Source: Clostridia bacterium (GTDB lineage: Bacteria; Bacillota; Clostridia; Oscillospirales; CAG-272). Taken from it: a DNA stretch of 64,000 nucleotides. Position numbers and translations under genes: made by a program. Below, one piece after another: positions 50,726-59,148 of the stretch. The notes below the pieces were generated by a model. It did no database searches, was not told the DNA's origin, and worked only from the letters and a program-made list of their open reading frames with translations. Where the stretch lies: the NCBI GenBank assembly GCA_017503325.1, contig JAFVTI010000030.1, forward strand, positions 18,144 through 82,143, read 5' to 3'. Positions within the stretch are counted from its first letter, which is position 1; every line of letters starts with the position of its first letter.

Positions 50726-52201
50726 ATGCAGGAAACCCAACAGGAACTTTCCCTGATTGCGAACTTTGGCAGTCTGCCGAAGGAATCGCTGAATATGCTT
50801 GCACAAAATCTCGGGCTGCGCATGAGCACGGCCGAGCTTACCTATTGTGCAAGAAATTATAATAGCAAGGACGGCAAGGACGTCACCGCGCCCGTGCTGC
50901 GCATGCTGGACGCGCTTGCCTGCCCCGAATGTATCGAGTCCGGAAAAATTGCCGCAAGAGAGATGCTGACCGACAGCGGGGAGATCGCCGAGACCTATCG
51001 CGATGTCATACAAAAACTGCGTGCCATCGGACATCCCTCGGATAAGCCGATCACGCTGGAGGATATTGCCAAGCTGCCCGTCCGCTATCTGCAGGCACTT
51101 GGAGGCAGCAAAGAACAAACGCCTACTATCGCACAGGCAGAATATGCCGACGCGCTGGTGCTGCTCTGCGCCGCAGATGCGGACGAGGCTTTTGATGCAA
51201 GCATCGCTTCTCTGCTCTCGGACGAGCAGATTTCCCGCTTTTTGCATTGCAAGGCCGATCTGTCTTATGCAGGCATTCTGCAAAACGTACTGACGCTTTG
51301 CAGCGGTGCGGTGATCAACGTGGCAAGATTGCCCGAGGCGCTGCAAAACGTTGAATTGCTTGCCCTGCCCGCAGGCGGCCTGATGATCGCGCTGCCGCAG
51401 AGCATCCTGCCCACGCTGCAGCAAAAGGCAGAGGAAATGGGCATTGCGTGCTGCTATTTCGGCGTGGTGGATCACGCGGGAGCATTGACGCTCAAATTCG
51501 GAGCTGAGTCCTTGGTATCCTTGGATTTCAATTATCTCAAATCGCTTTGCTTTATCCGCTCCTACGCATTGCAGCTGCAGACCGACACACCTTTCACGCT
51601 CGCTATGACAAGTGCTGCCAAGGCTTATTGTAAGGCAATCGCTGCCGGGCTTGCCCCCCAAGAGATCCGCCTACGCGCAAATCTGCGTACAAGTGCACAA
51701 AAGCCTCTTTCCTGCTCATACGGAGACGCACTTGCCGCGCTGCTCGGACTTTATCGCTTTGCCATGGAGTTCTCGGTGCGCATCGAGACACACGTTGCGT
51801 TTGATGCGGAGCATATGGAGCTGACCGTTGCTGCAGATATGCCTGCCGAGACAGCCCCCCTGCCCCGGGAGCAGAGCCGCGTTTATCTGCTGTACCCGCA
51901 GTATGACAAGCAGGGCTTGCCCGTGATGGAGGATCTGAGAAAATTGACCGCTTACCTGCACGGACATGCAAGAGCGGGCAAGCTGCAAGCCGTTTTTGCA
52001 ATCGGCGAAAAAACACCCGCGGAGCTGCTGGAGCAGCTGACCGAGGGCGGCGGATGCATGATCAAAAACGAGGACTTTTCCCAAGCCCTCGATCGCACGT
52101 ACCCCGCAGCCTTCCTTGTACTGACAAAGGAGCGCTTACAGGGGGATCTGATCGCACTTTTTGCACCGTCTGTCAAGCGCGAGGATGCAGATTGTCGCTA
52201 A
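50726..52201 (+). CDS. Diverged PurL (FGAM synthase)-like protein, probably non-catalytic
   Basis: This 491-residue protein seems related to the PurL synthetase half. Residues 16-65 (LAQNLGLRMSTAELTYCARNY then DVTAPVLRMLDAL) resemble the PurL linker domain. Residues 325-345 (YGDALAALLGLYRFAMEF) resemble the WG-ALAALLGAY region, and residues 385-430 (RVYLLYPQYDKQGLP...GKLQAVFAIG) resemble the second AIRS-type half. The family signature DHCRHTTF, the GGKDSM motif and the glutaminase domain are missing, and the length is far below the usual 1,200-1,300. The relation is from memory and needs testing. GGAGG lies 5 nt before the ATG; it follows mtaB closely. Confidence 0.5.
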   Translation: MQETQQELSLIANFGSLPKESLNMLAQNLGLRMSTAELTYCARNYNSKDGKDVTAPVLRMLDALACPECIESGKIAAREMLTDSGEIAETYRDVIQKLRAIGHPSDKPITLEDIAKLPVRYLQALGGSKEQTPTIAQAEYADALVLLCAADADEAFDASIASLLSDEQISRFLHCKADLSYAGILQNVLTLCSGAVINVARLPEALQNVELLALPAGGLMIALPQSILPTLQQKAEEMGIACCYFGVVDHAGALTLKFGAESLVSLDFNYLKSLCFIRSYALQLQTDTPFTLAMTSAAKAYCKAIAAGLAPQEIRLRANLRTSAQKPLSCSYGDALAALLGLYRFAMEFSVRIETHVAFDAEHMELTVAADMPAETAPLPREQSRVYLLYPQYDKQGLPVMEDLRKLTAYLHGHARAGKLQAVFAIGEKTPAELLEQLTEGGGCMIKNEDFSQALDRTYPAAFLVLTKERLQGDLIALFAPSVKREDADCR

Positions 52202-52286
52202 AATCCATAAAAATCTCTCAAAATACGGCCGTGATTTAGAAGATTTCACAAGGTTAAAAATTTTTTAGTTTTTTTTTACAAAACCC

Positions 52287-52315
52287 TTGCAATTTACATT
52301 GCGTTGTGATATAAT
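52287..52315 (+). promoter_or_regulatory. Promoter of rpmB
   Basis: TTGCAA (52287-52292), 17 bp, TATAAT (52310-52315). A leader of about 90 nt follows. Confidence 0.85.
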
Positions 52316-52411
52316 ATCTCGTGCTGTGCTGTATCTTTACGGCAAAAAAGATGTATTAAATTTTTTCTTTAATAGATGCACTACCAAATTGTGCAGAAGG
52401 AGGTGTCAAAC

Positions 52412-52597
52412 ATGGCAAAATGCAGTATCTGCGGAAAGGGCGTTGTTTACGGTGCAACTGTTTCCCACTCTCACCGCAAGACCAACAGAACCTGGAAGCC
52501 CAACATTCGCAAGGTAAAGGCAATCGTAGACGGTACTCCTAAGACCGTTGCCGTATGCTCTCGTTGCCTTCGTTCTCACAAGGTTACCCGCGCATGA
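52412..52597 (+). CDS. rpmB: 50S ribosomal protein L28
   Basis: This 61-residue L28 has MAKCSICGKGVVYGATVSHSHRK split over its start, then TWKPNIRKVKA and CSRCLRS. The two CxxC pairs mark the zinc-binding form. ATG at 52412 is set by GGAGGTG upstream and by the conserved MAK start; the longer frame is not used. Confidence 0.97.
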   Translation: MAKCSICGKGVVYGATVSHSHRKTNRTWKPNIRKVKAIVDGTPKTVAVCSRCLRSHKVTRA

Positions 52598-52611
52598 TTG
52601 ATTGAAAATCA

Positions 52612-52653
52612 AATCGAAGGGATGCCCACAGCGGCATCCCTTCGATTTTTTCT
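52612..52653 (+). terminator. Terminator of rpmB
   Basis: TCGAAGGGATGCC and GGCATCCCTTCGA form a perfect stem followed by TTTTTT. Confidence 0.93.
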
Positions 52654-52667
52654 GAAAGGATGTTTCC

Positions 52668-53366
52668 ATGCTTGTCTTTACCGATTGCCGCCTTGATCCC
52701 AAGGCATTGCAAACGCTCTGCGAGTTTGGGCATACGCCCATTCCCTGCCCGCCGCATCCGCTTCTGGATGCGCCCATAGCCTCGCATCCCGATCTTTTAC
52801 TGTTTTTAACCGATGACCGAATCCTGACGCATGCAGACTACGCCCCTGCCCTTGCCCCCGCGCTGCCGCTTGAGACCATTTCTGAGCAGTTGGGGCAAAA
52901 ATATCCCCGTGACGTACTGCTGGATGCCGCGCTTGTGGGAAATCATCTTGTCTGCAGGCCTGACGCCACGTCCCAAGCCCTGCTTGCATATGCAAAAGAA
53001 AAAGGCGCAACCGTGCTGCCCGTGAGGCAGGGGTACGCCAAGTGCAATCTTTGTATTGTTTCCGAGAACGCCGTGATCACAGAGGATCCTTCCATCGCAC
53101 GGGCACTATCAGCCGTTGGCACAGACGTACTGCACGTCGCTCCCGGGCACGTGCGCTTGCCGGGATACCCCTACGGCTTTATCGGCGGTGCTTCGGGCTG
53201 CGACGGGGAGCACGTGTTCTTCTGCGGCGACCTTTCTCTGCACCCCGACGGTGCAAGGATTGCTGCATACTGTCGCCTGCATGGCAAGATACCCATCTCG
53301 CTTTGCCCGGGGGAGCTTTGCGACGCAGGCTCGCTGCTCTTTTTTGACGCAGGGTCGGGAGATTGA
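52668..53366 (+). CDS. DUF6873-family protein (GME-fold-like)
   Basis: This 232-residue cytosolic protein matches a Clostridia family annotated as DUF6873. Features are NHLVCRPDATSQ, VLPVRQGYAKCNLCIVSENAVITEDPSIARAL, and GFIGGASGCDGEHVFFCGDLSLHPDG with a C-terminal acidic segment. The amidinotransferase-like beta-propeller (GME) assignment is from memory of the family; the reaction is unknown. AAAGGATG precedes the ATG. It lies 15 nt after the rpmB terminator. Confidence 0.7.
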   Translation: MLVFTDCRLDPKALQTLCEFGHTPIPCPPHPLLDAPIASHPDLLLFLTDDRILTHADYAPALAPALPLETISEQLGQKYPRDVLLDAALVGNHLVCRPDATSQALLAYAKEKGATVLPVRQGYAKCNLCIVSENAVITEDPSIARALSAVGTDVLHVAPGHVRLPGYPYGFIGGASGCDGEHVFFCGDLSLHPDGARIAAYCRLHGKIPISLCPGELCDAGSLLFFDAGSGD

Positions 53367-53407
53367 GAAAAATGTGCTTTTTATTGGTGCATCTCACGGA
53401 ATTATTA

Positions 53408-53436
53408 TTGCTTTTTCGCCTGTTGTATGGTATAAT
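53408..53436 (+). promoter_or_regulatory. Promoter of the beta-helix lipoprotein gene
   Basis: TTGCTT (53408-53413), 17 bp, TATAAT (53431-53436), about 34 bp before the ATG. Confidence 0.78.
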
Positions 53437-53469
53437 GTCCGTAGTATTTCAACAAAGGAGGACGCGATA

Positions 53470-55158
53470 ATGCGCCACACCGCATGCAAACCGCTTTTAT
53501 TGCTGCTCTGTCTCTGTACGCTGCTTTGTGCGTGCAACACGACCGAAACACCAACCGACACAGAGCAGACTGATGCCCCCACCGAATCTCAGGCAACAAC
53601 ACAGCCCGAGGATGAGCAAACTACTGAAGGAGAGACTGAAATGATCATCAACACCGCTACCATTTATCCCATTTCTTACGATGGGATTGAGCCTACCTAC
53701 ACACTGACCAAATTCGTCAAGGAAGTCGACTACGATGACGGTAGCCATAACAACGAAGCAAAGGACGTGGGCGTGATCGTCTCCCCCTACTTCACCGTTA
53801 AGATCAACGGTCAGGACGTTCCCTGCTACAGCGTACGTACCTCTCGCGGTGCACATTCCTTTGCCATGCTGGATACCACCGACGAAAGCTTCCCTCTTTC
53901 CGTTCAAATCAGCTCTAAGGTTGACGCCGAGCAGGTCAAGGTCATGCCCCTCTCTTACGGCGTAACGGCCGAGATCAACGGCAGAGAGATCACCACCGAA
54001 ATTCCCGCTCTTGGCAACTATACCCTTGTACCCGACGACGATATCACCCACGCGCTGACCATTTTCGCTCGCGCCAAGGAAGAATACGTCGCCCCCGAGG
54101 GCTACGAGGTCATTAAGGTCGCTCCCGGCAAGCACGACCAGCCCATCGCATTTACCGCCGAGAAGCAGGTGCTTTACTTTGAAGCGGGCGTACACGAGAT
54201 GCCTTATGCAATCAACTTCAAATCCAATACCGAGGTGTATTTTGAGCCCGGCGCACACGTCATCGGCACCATGCCCGATGCTTCGGTAGAAAAACCCCTG
54301 ATGGAATCCGACTGGGCAGGTATGACGCGCTGGAGAGCCCTGTTCCAGGGTCAGTACGTGCAAAACGTACGCATCAGCGGCCGTGGTTATATCGACTTGA
54401 CTTGCGTGGATTGGCACGCGCGCTCTCATATTCAGTTTGATCAATGTGAGAACATTACCATAGAAGGTATCACGCTCAACAACGCAGCCGAGTGGACGCT
54501 GTATTTCACGCAAAGCAAGAACATCCTGGTGGATCAGGTCATGCTGTTTGGCTACAGACAGAATTCGGACGGTATTGCCATTGTTGACTCAGCAAATGCG
54601 ACGGTCAAGAACTGCTTTGCACGCTCGGGCGACGACCTTTTCGAGGTCAAGTCTATGTACGCTTACTGCCCGATCAAGATCGAAAATATCGTATTCGAGA
54701 ACAACAACGCATGGCCCGACAAGGCGCGCGGCATGGGCATTATTTTTGAAAGCGCACGCGATATGACCGATATTCACTTTATCGGCGGCTCGGTTGGATT
54801 TGCATCCGCAAGCTGGATGGACGATTTGGGTGCTCTGATCATATTCCTCAACGACCAGGCAAACCTGACCAACGTGACCTTTGAGGGCATCGAGATCTAC
54901 AGCTCGGCCAGATACCCCATCAGTGTCAAGCTTTCCGAGGATTCCTCCGCACACATCGACGGCGTGACCTTCAAGGATATCAACATCTATTGTGACGGTG
55001 TGCTCAAGATTCAGAACCGCTCTACCAAGGGCGGCACGATAGACAATATCAGCTTTATCGACTGCATCCGCGGCGGCGAGATCTGCAACTCCAAGCAATC
55101 CCTCAATATTGAAGTGGACGGTGTCAGCAAGACCATCATTTCCTACGGAGATCAGTAA
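53470..55158 (+). CDS. Secreted lipoprotein with GH28-like parallel beta-helix
   Basis: This 562-residue exported protein has a lipobox LLCAC (Cys22) and a T/E/P/Q-rich linker (25-60). A beta-sandwich-like part (65-200) leads to a right-handed beta-helix (200-540). The helix carries polygalacturonase-type signatures NSDGIAIVD near residue 364 and SGDD near 386. The third Asp of the NTDG-x-D motif is missing, so classical GH28 activity is doubtful. The substrate is probably a plant or mucosal glycan. ATG at 53470 follows AAAGGAGG; upstream in-frame sequence overlaps the DUF6873 gene and is not coding. Confidence 0.85.
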   Translation: MRHTACKPLLLLLCLCTLLCACNTTETPTDTEQTDAPTESQATTQPEDEQTTEGETEMIINTATIYPISYDGIEPTYTLTKFVKEVDYDDGSHNNEAKDVGVIVSPYFTVKINGQDVPCYSVRTSRGAHSFAMLDTTDESFPLSVQISSKVDAEQVKVMPLSYGVTAEINGREITTEIPALGNYTLVPDDDITHALTIFARAKEEYVAPEGYEVIKVAPGKHDQPIAFTAEKQVLYFEAGVHEMPYAINFKSNTEVYFEPGAHVIGTMPDASVEKPLMESDWAGMTRWRALFQGQYVQNVRISGRGYIDLTCVDWHARSHIQFDQCENITIEGITLNNAAEWTLYFTQSKNILVDQVMLFGYRQNSDGIAIVDSANATVKNCFARSGDDLFEVKSMYAYCPIKIENIVFENNNAWPDKARGMGIIFESARDMTDIHFIGGSVGFASASWMDDLGALIIFLNDQANLTNVTFEGIEIYSSARYPISVKLSEDSSAHIDGVTFKDINIYCDGVLKIQNRSTKGGTIDNISFIDCIRGGEICNSKQSLNIEVDGVSKTIISYGDQ

Positions 55159-55159
55159 A

Positions 55160-55200
55160 AAATACGGAGCTGAGTCATGTGACTCAGCTCCTTTTCCTTT
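55160..55200. terminator. Bidirectional terminator between convergent genes
   Basis: GGAGCTGAGTCA-tg-TGACTCAGCTCC followed by TTTTCCTTTTT, between the beta-helix lipoprotein gene and the esterase gene. Confidence 0.92.
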
Positions 55201-55980
55201 TTATCCAATCAGATATTCAAGCGCACGCTGAATATGCATATCCCACCACTTCCAGCCGTGGTTGCCCTCGCTGATCTCGTACTTGAAATCTACACCCAGC
55301 GAGGTCAGATGCGCGGCGAATTTTTGGTTGTGCTGCAAAAGGAAGTCGTCCGCGCCGCACCAGATAAAGGTCTTGGGGAAAGCAATTCCCTGATCGTGCA
55401 GCTGCGACGCCAGGTGCATCAGATCGTGCTCTGTACCCGCAAGCTCGTCTGCACTCTGCATGTTCATATCAAATATGCAGCGCCACTCGGGCAAAAGCCC
55501 GGGATCCTTGAGCTTTGCAATGTCCAGAGCACCCGAAAGAGAGGCGCACATGCCAAAGCGGTCGGGATATGTCAGCGCAACCTTGAGCGCGCCGTAGCCG
55601 CCCATCGAAAGGCCCGCAACGATATTATCCTCGGGCTTCTCGGACATGCCCTTGAAAAATCCGCGGCACTTACAGGGCAGCTCCTCGGAAACAAAGGTAA
55701 AGTACTTCTCTCCTCTGACCGTATCGGTGTACCAGCTGCGTCCGACCGAGGGCATGACTACAGCAATATTATACTCGGAGGCGTAACGCTCAATCGAGGT
55801 CCTGCGCATCCAGATCGAATGGTCGTCGGATAAGCCGTGCAGCAGATACAACGTCTTGAAGGTGTCCGTGCCGTTGGCCTCCATACCGATCATGGTACTC
55901 GCACGCTCGGGCAGGATGACGTTGACCGTGACCTGCATCATCAGCGCGTCGGAATGAAATTGCAGTTGAATATATGCCAT
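55201..55980 (-). CDS. Esterase D/S-formylglutathione hydrolase-type alpha/beta hydrolase
   Basis: This 259-residue esterase has the oxyanion region YLLHGLSDDHSIW, the nucleophile elbow GLSMGG (Ser125), an Asp candidate in WCGADDFLL and a catalytic His in EGNHGWKWWD. It resembles bacterial feruloyl/acetyl-xylan esterases of the esterase D type, without a signal peptide, so it probably acts in the cytosol. ATG at 55980 follows GGAGGA. It is convergent with the beta-helix lipoprotein, which could supply a related substrate. Confidence 0.92.
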   Translation of the reverse strand: MAYIQLQFHSDALMMQVTVNVILPERASTMIGMEANGTDTFKTLYLLHGLSDDHSIWMRRTSIERYASEYNIAVVMPSVGRSWYTDTVRGEKYFTFVSEELPCKCRGFFKGMSEKPEDNIVAGLSMGGYGALKVALTYPDRFGMCASLSGALDIAKLKDPGLLPEWRCIFDMNMQSADELAGTEHDLMHLASQLHDQGIAFPKTFIWCGADDFLLQHNQKFAAHLTSLGVDFKYEISEGNHGWKWWDMHIQRALEYLIG

Positions 55981-56010
55981 AAAATCCTCCATGCCGCTAT
56001 GGCGGCTTAA

Positions 56011-56727
56011 TCAGAATTTGATTACGTTATGATAACCGCTCAGAATCCCCTCGCGGTACAGGTGCGCATCGTTGGATACCTGCAGCACCTTGGGATACAC
56101 GTACTTCCCGTTCTGCTCGAAATTGATCACGCTCATGGAGCTGTGGCCAAAATCGAAGTGCGTGGAGATCACGGGATACGGAATATCCAGCATGGACGCA
56201 AAAAAGCATATTCCAAAGCCCTGATGCGCAAACAGTGCAATTCTCTCTCGGTTGGGCTCAACGACCTCGTAGCGGCAATTTTTGCGGTCGTGGCGGTATC
56301 CAAGGCTCAAAAAGAACTCGTCCACCGCAGCGTCAACGCGCGCAACGCCTCGGCCAAAGTCATATTTGACAAGATCGGGATGCTCGTACCATTTCTCGCC
56401 CAGCTCACGCACCTCGGGAGAGCGGAAAAGCTCCAAGACGACGGGATCGTAAAAGCACCAGGTATGAATCCCCGTGGAGGCATCAATAGAAAAATCCTGC
56501 CATGCAAGCCCCTCGTCCGCCCAAGGGCAAATGGTTTTTTCCTTTTTGAGCAGCTCACAGGTTGGCTGCGCGGTCTGCTGTGCGCGAACAGAAGGTGAGG
56601 AATAGATGCGGTCAAGACCGTAGGTCACAAAACGCTTGGACAGGGCCTTTGCCTGCTCGTGGCCGAGCGGGGTCAGACTGTCGGGGTTATAGATGGGATC
56701 GCCGTGGCGAACGTAGAATAATAACAT
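56011..56727 (-). CDS. Histidine phosphatase-family protein
   Basis: This 238-residue protein is a phosphoglycerate-mutase-like phosphatase. The catalytic RHG (Arg7-His8-Gly9) opens the protein, with YSSPSVRAQQTA and the second-half His in ALFAHQGFGICFFAS. Substrate is unknown. The downstream esterase gene starts 30 nt further on, so they may be cotranscribed. GGAGG precedes the ATG. Confidence 0.9.
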   Translation of the reverse strand: MLLFYVRHGDPIYNPDSLTPLGHEQAKALSKRFVTYGLDRIYSSPSVRAQQTAQPTCELLKKEKTICPWADEGLAWQDFSIDASTGIHTWCFYDPVVLELFRSPEVRELGEKWYEHPDLVKYDFGRGVARVDAAVDEFFLSLGYRHDRKNCRYEVVEPNRERIALFAHQGFGICFFASMLDIPYPVISTHFDFGHSSMSVINFEQNGKYVYPKVLQVSNDAHLYREGILSGYHNVIKF

Positions 56728-56830
56728 GGTGGCCTCCTTGGAAATTATCTGGATTTATTATAGCATATATTCATGCTTTTTGCAATTCCCAAATACGACA
56801 TGAAAATAATAAATATTTTTGAAAAAGTCC

Positions 56831-56859
56831 TTGACAGACGAGGTGCATTTTGCTATAAT
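56831..56859 (+). promoter_or_regulatory. Promoter of tRNA-Leu
   Basis: TTGACA (56831-56836), 17 bp, TATAAT (56854-56859), about 15 bp before the tRNA. Confidence 0.92.
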
Positions 56860-56874
56860 ATATAAGTCGATGAC

Positions 56875-56961
56875 GCCGGTGTGACGGAATCGGCAGACGT
56901 ACCAGACTCAAAATCTGGCGATGGCAACATCGTGTGGGTTCAAGTCCCACCACCGGCACCA
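56875..56961 (+). tRNA. tRNA-Leu (anticodon CAA)
   Basis: This 87-nt class II tRNA has acceptor stem GCCGGTG/CACCGGC, anticodon stem CCAGA/TCTGG with loop CTCAAAA (CAA), a long variable arm CGATGGCAACATCG, T-arm GTGGGTTCAAGTCCCAC and encoded CCA. Its last 20 bases are repeated at 57138-57158. Confidence 0.95.
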
Positions 56962-57002
56962 CAAAAGAGGGTCAAGCCTGTTGGCTTGACCCTTTTTTGT
57001 GG
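56961..57002 (+). terminator. Terminator of tRNA-Leu
   Basis: AAAAGAGGGTCAAGCC-tgtt-GGCTTGACCCTTTTTT, a strong intrinsic terminator directly after the CCA end. Confidence 0.95.
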
Positions 57003-57160
57003 TGTCGGTATTGAACGTGGGACTTGAAGGGGGCGCGGTAATGAATGACAGCCTAAATGGCTGTCAGAACCGCGCCTGACCGAGGCACGTAGCAAAAGTC
57101 CGCATCAATTCGCGGCTTTTGCGTCGTCGTGCCGAGAATCAAGTCCCACCACCGGCACCC
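57003..57160. repeat. Foldback element bounded by a repeat of the tRNA-Leu 3' end
   Basis: The right end (57138-57158) repeats the T-arm and acceptor end of tRNA-Leu (CAAGTCCCACCACCGGCACC). The left end (about 57001-57027) is an imperfect inverted copy, GGTGTCGGT...GTGGGACTTGA. Inside are hairpins GGCGCGGT...ACCGCGCC enclosing TGACAGCC/GGCTGTCA, and GGCACG...CAAAAG...CTTTTGCG...CGTGCC. The whole 155 bp can fold on itself. No gene is seen. Confidence 0.8.
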
Positions 57161-57163
57161 GCG

Positions 57164-58828
57164 TCACCCCGGAATGATCATGGTCGTCAGAGCCTTTCTC
57201 TGCTCCTCGGTGGGCAGCTTCAGCTTACCGTTCCCCAGCAGCGTCACGATGCAATGCAGCAAGAACCAGCCGTCCGAATGGAACACGTACTGCAGCTCGT
57301 ACTCTCTGATCTTTCTCAGATGCGCGGGAACGCATTCCAAGGCAGCCCTTGCATAAGGTGCTTTGAGTGCTTCAAATTGCTCCTTATACTTGATCTTAAT
57401 GCGCTCACCGATGGCAAGCAGCTCGCTTTGCACGTCCTTATCGGTCAGCACAACAAGCTTCCACGCGGTCTTGAAGCAGCCGTCGTAGTCTCCCCAGGTC
57501 TTGATGTACCCGCGCTCGGAAAGCCATGCATAGTCATCCTTGGAAAGCAGATTTTCCTTTTCGTGGTCGTAAAGCGAAAGCACACGCTTGGCGTCGTCCG
57601 CATACACGAAATATCCTTTATAATCGCCTCTGTCCGACCACTCGCTGTCGATCTGCCACAAAACGTGGCCGTCGTATTCATTCCACATAGGCCCGCACCA
57701 ATTCTTCATATACACGTTGTCCTCGGGCAGCATCACCTCGTCGTCCACAACCGATGCATGAAAGATATTTTGCCCACCGTCGGGGCGGATGGTGGCAACC
57801 TCCTCAAAGGTAAATTTCTTATCCATCAAAGACTCACCCGACCACGCGGCAATATACGGAATCAGCGACCACAAAAGGAAGTTCTTGTCTCTCGTGTACC
57901 CATCGCCGCTTGCATCCGGCTGCGTGTGGTTGCAGAAAATGCGCTCGTCGTCCAGAATTCCACAGCCCATCAGCTCGTCAAACAGGTCATTTGCAAACAG
58001 CTCTGCCGCCTTTTTGTACATGTCGTTCTGCATGGTCAGCAGCTCTGCCGTCGGTTCATTGATGATGAAATTGATCAGATACTTGTCCTTTTGCTTGACC
58101 AAAAAGCCGTATTCCTCTAAAACGTCCACCTCTGTTTCCACGTAAACGGGTGATACACCCAAATCATCTGCGATCTCATTGACTGTCTTGGCGACGTTTC
58201 TGACACAGTAACATATATTCTGCGGCAGGCTTGATCGAAAAAATTCGTCGGGATTTCTGCTGCCGACCGAGCCGTTGATCCCATATCCGCTGAATTTGAT
58301 CGGATTGAATTTCAAATCGCTTGTTTTTCTCATGGTATCCATACCTCTTTTCAGTTCTTTTTTGGCTTCAAACAAGTGCCATTTGACCGTGCCGACAGGA
58401 ATTCCCAGCTCGCTTGCAATATCAGCCTGCTTGCGGTTTTCAAAGTAATACATGATCACAATGCGCCGCTGCAAGCGCGACAGATACGCGATCTCGTGCT
58501 GCAAGCGTTTGATTGCCTGTGCGTTCCCTTCCGGGTCGTACTCCGCGTCGGGATCGGCCAGAATTTCGGCAAATTCATCGATCGGAACACCGATCACACT
58601 CGCCGCGCTGTCGCGATAATAATTGCACAGCGCATTGTGGGCAATCGTCCAGATAAATTTACCCGCGTCGCCAATGTCGTCCTTGGCAAGCAGCGCACGG
58701 TAGGCCTTGAGCACGATCTCCTGCGAAAGATCCTCCGCGTCCTGCGTGCTCTTGCAACGCTTGAGCGCAAAGCCGAAGATGGGCTTTAAGTATTCTGTGA
58801 TGATATTTTCGGCATCTTGTCGTCTCAC
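57164..58828 (-). CDS. Sigma-70 factor fused to winged-helix and R-x-DGG domain (paralogue 1)
   Basis: This 554-residue protein starts with sigma region 2 (10-75: TQDAEDLSQEIVLKAYRAL, FIWTIAHNALCNYYRD) and region 4 (115-160: RKQADIASELGIPVGTVKWHLFEAKKEL). A winged-helix-like segment follows (205-258: TVNEIADDLGVSPVYVETEVDVLEEYGFLV), then an uncharacterised domain (260-554) with RPDGG at 348-352. Ordinary ECF factors end near residue 170. GTG start, with GAGGAG 7 nt upstream. First (leftmost) of three tandem paralogues, with its own promoter. An extended ECF acting as a one-component sensor-regulator is inferred. Confidence 0.85.
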   Translation of the reverse strand: MRRQDAENIITEYLKPIFGFALKRCKSTQDAEDLSQEIVLKAYRALLAKDDIGDAGKFIWTIAHNALCNYYRDSAASVIGVPIDEFAEILADPDAEYDPEGNAQAIKRLQHEIAYLSRLQRRIVIMYYFENRKQADIASELGIPVGTVKWHLFEAKKELKRGMDTMRKTSDLKFNPIKFSGYGINGSVGSRNPDEFFRSSLPQNICYCVRNVAKTVNEIADDLGVSPVYVETEVDVLEEYGFLVKQKDKYLINFIINEPTAELLTMQNDMYKKAAELFANDLFDELMGCGILDDERIFCNHTQPDASGDGYTRDKNFLLWSLIPYIAAWSGESLMDKKFTFEEVATIRPDGGQNIFHASVVDDEVMLPEDNVYMKNWCGPMWNEYDGHVLWQIDSEWSDRGDYKGYFVYADDAKRVLSLYDHEKENLLSKDDYAWLSERGYIKTWGDYDGCFKTAWKLVVLTDKDVQSELLAIGERIKIKYKEQFEALKAPYARAALECVPAHLRKIREYELQYVFHSDGWFLLHCIVTLLGNGKLKLPTEEQRKALTTMIIPG

Positions 58829-58899
58829 TTGTTTTCTCCTCGTTGAAAGCTTTCACCCATACAGACACGGATTTGAAAAAAGGTTGGGGGTTTTTTATC

Positions 58900-58928
58900 A
58901 TTATATCACATTTTTTTCATTTCGTCCA
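58900..58928 (-). promoter_or_regulatory. Promoter of sigma-fusion paralogue 1
   Basis: Minus strand TGGACG (58923-58928), 17 bp, TATAAT (58900-58905). The stretch TGGACGAAATGAAAA is nearly the same in front of paralogue 3. Confidence 0.75.
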
Positions 58929-58947
58929 TTAAATTTCAACGAGTTAT

Positions 58948-59040
58948 GCTGGCGATCACTGATCGCCCCTACGAAACAACCGTGTATATATTAAATCTCT
59001 ATCATTCACACTTGTAGGGGCGATCAGTGATCGCCAGTGC
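58948..59040. repeat. GTAGGGG-GGCGATCA inverted repeat
   Basis: The arms GCTGGCGATCACTGATCGCC and CCCTAC, with their complement, flank about 35 bp. It is a close relative of the element at 18536-18659. Confidence 0.85.
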
Positions 59041-59061
59041 CTGCAAAAGAACCTATCAAAA

Positions 59062-59098
59062 ACCGCCGAGAGCGACCAAACAGTCACTCTCGGCGGTT
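59062..59098 (-). terminator. Terminator of sigma-fusion paralogue 2
   Basis: ACCGCCGAGAG-CGAC and GTC-ACTCTCGGCGGT form the stem. Sequence-related hairpins end the next two genes (61081-61117 and 62885-62924). Confidence 0.75.
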
Positions 59099-59148
59099 AA
59101 GCGTGAATGGTTAAGCAAACGGAAATATAACGTGTAATTTCACGCTAT

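Larger units (their letters stand above)
58829..59148. other. Spacer between sigma-fusion genes: promoter, palindrome, terminator
   Basis: It holds the promoter of paralogue 1 (58900-58928), a GTAGGGG-GGCGATCA inverted repeat (58948-59040) and the terminator of paralogue 2 (59062-59098). No gene is seen. Confidence 0.85.

Noticed and set aside
53116..53469. N-terminal extension of the beta-helix lipoprotein
   Set aside because: The frame is open but overlaps the DUF6873 gene and its end; the lipoprotein signal peptide and GGAGG place the start at 53470.
57138..57161. Second tRNA-Leu gene
   Set aside because: Only the T-arm and acceptor 3' strand are present; no D-arm, anticodon arm or 5' acceptor strand.
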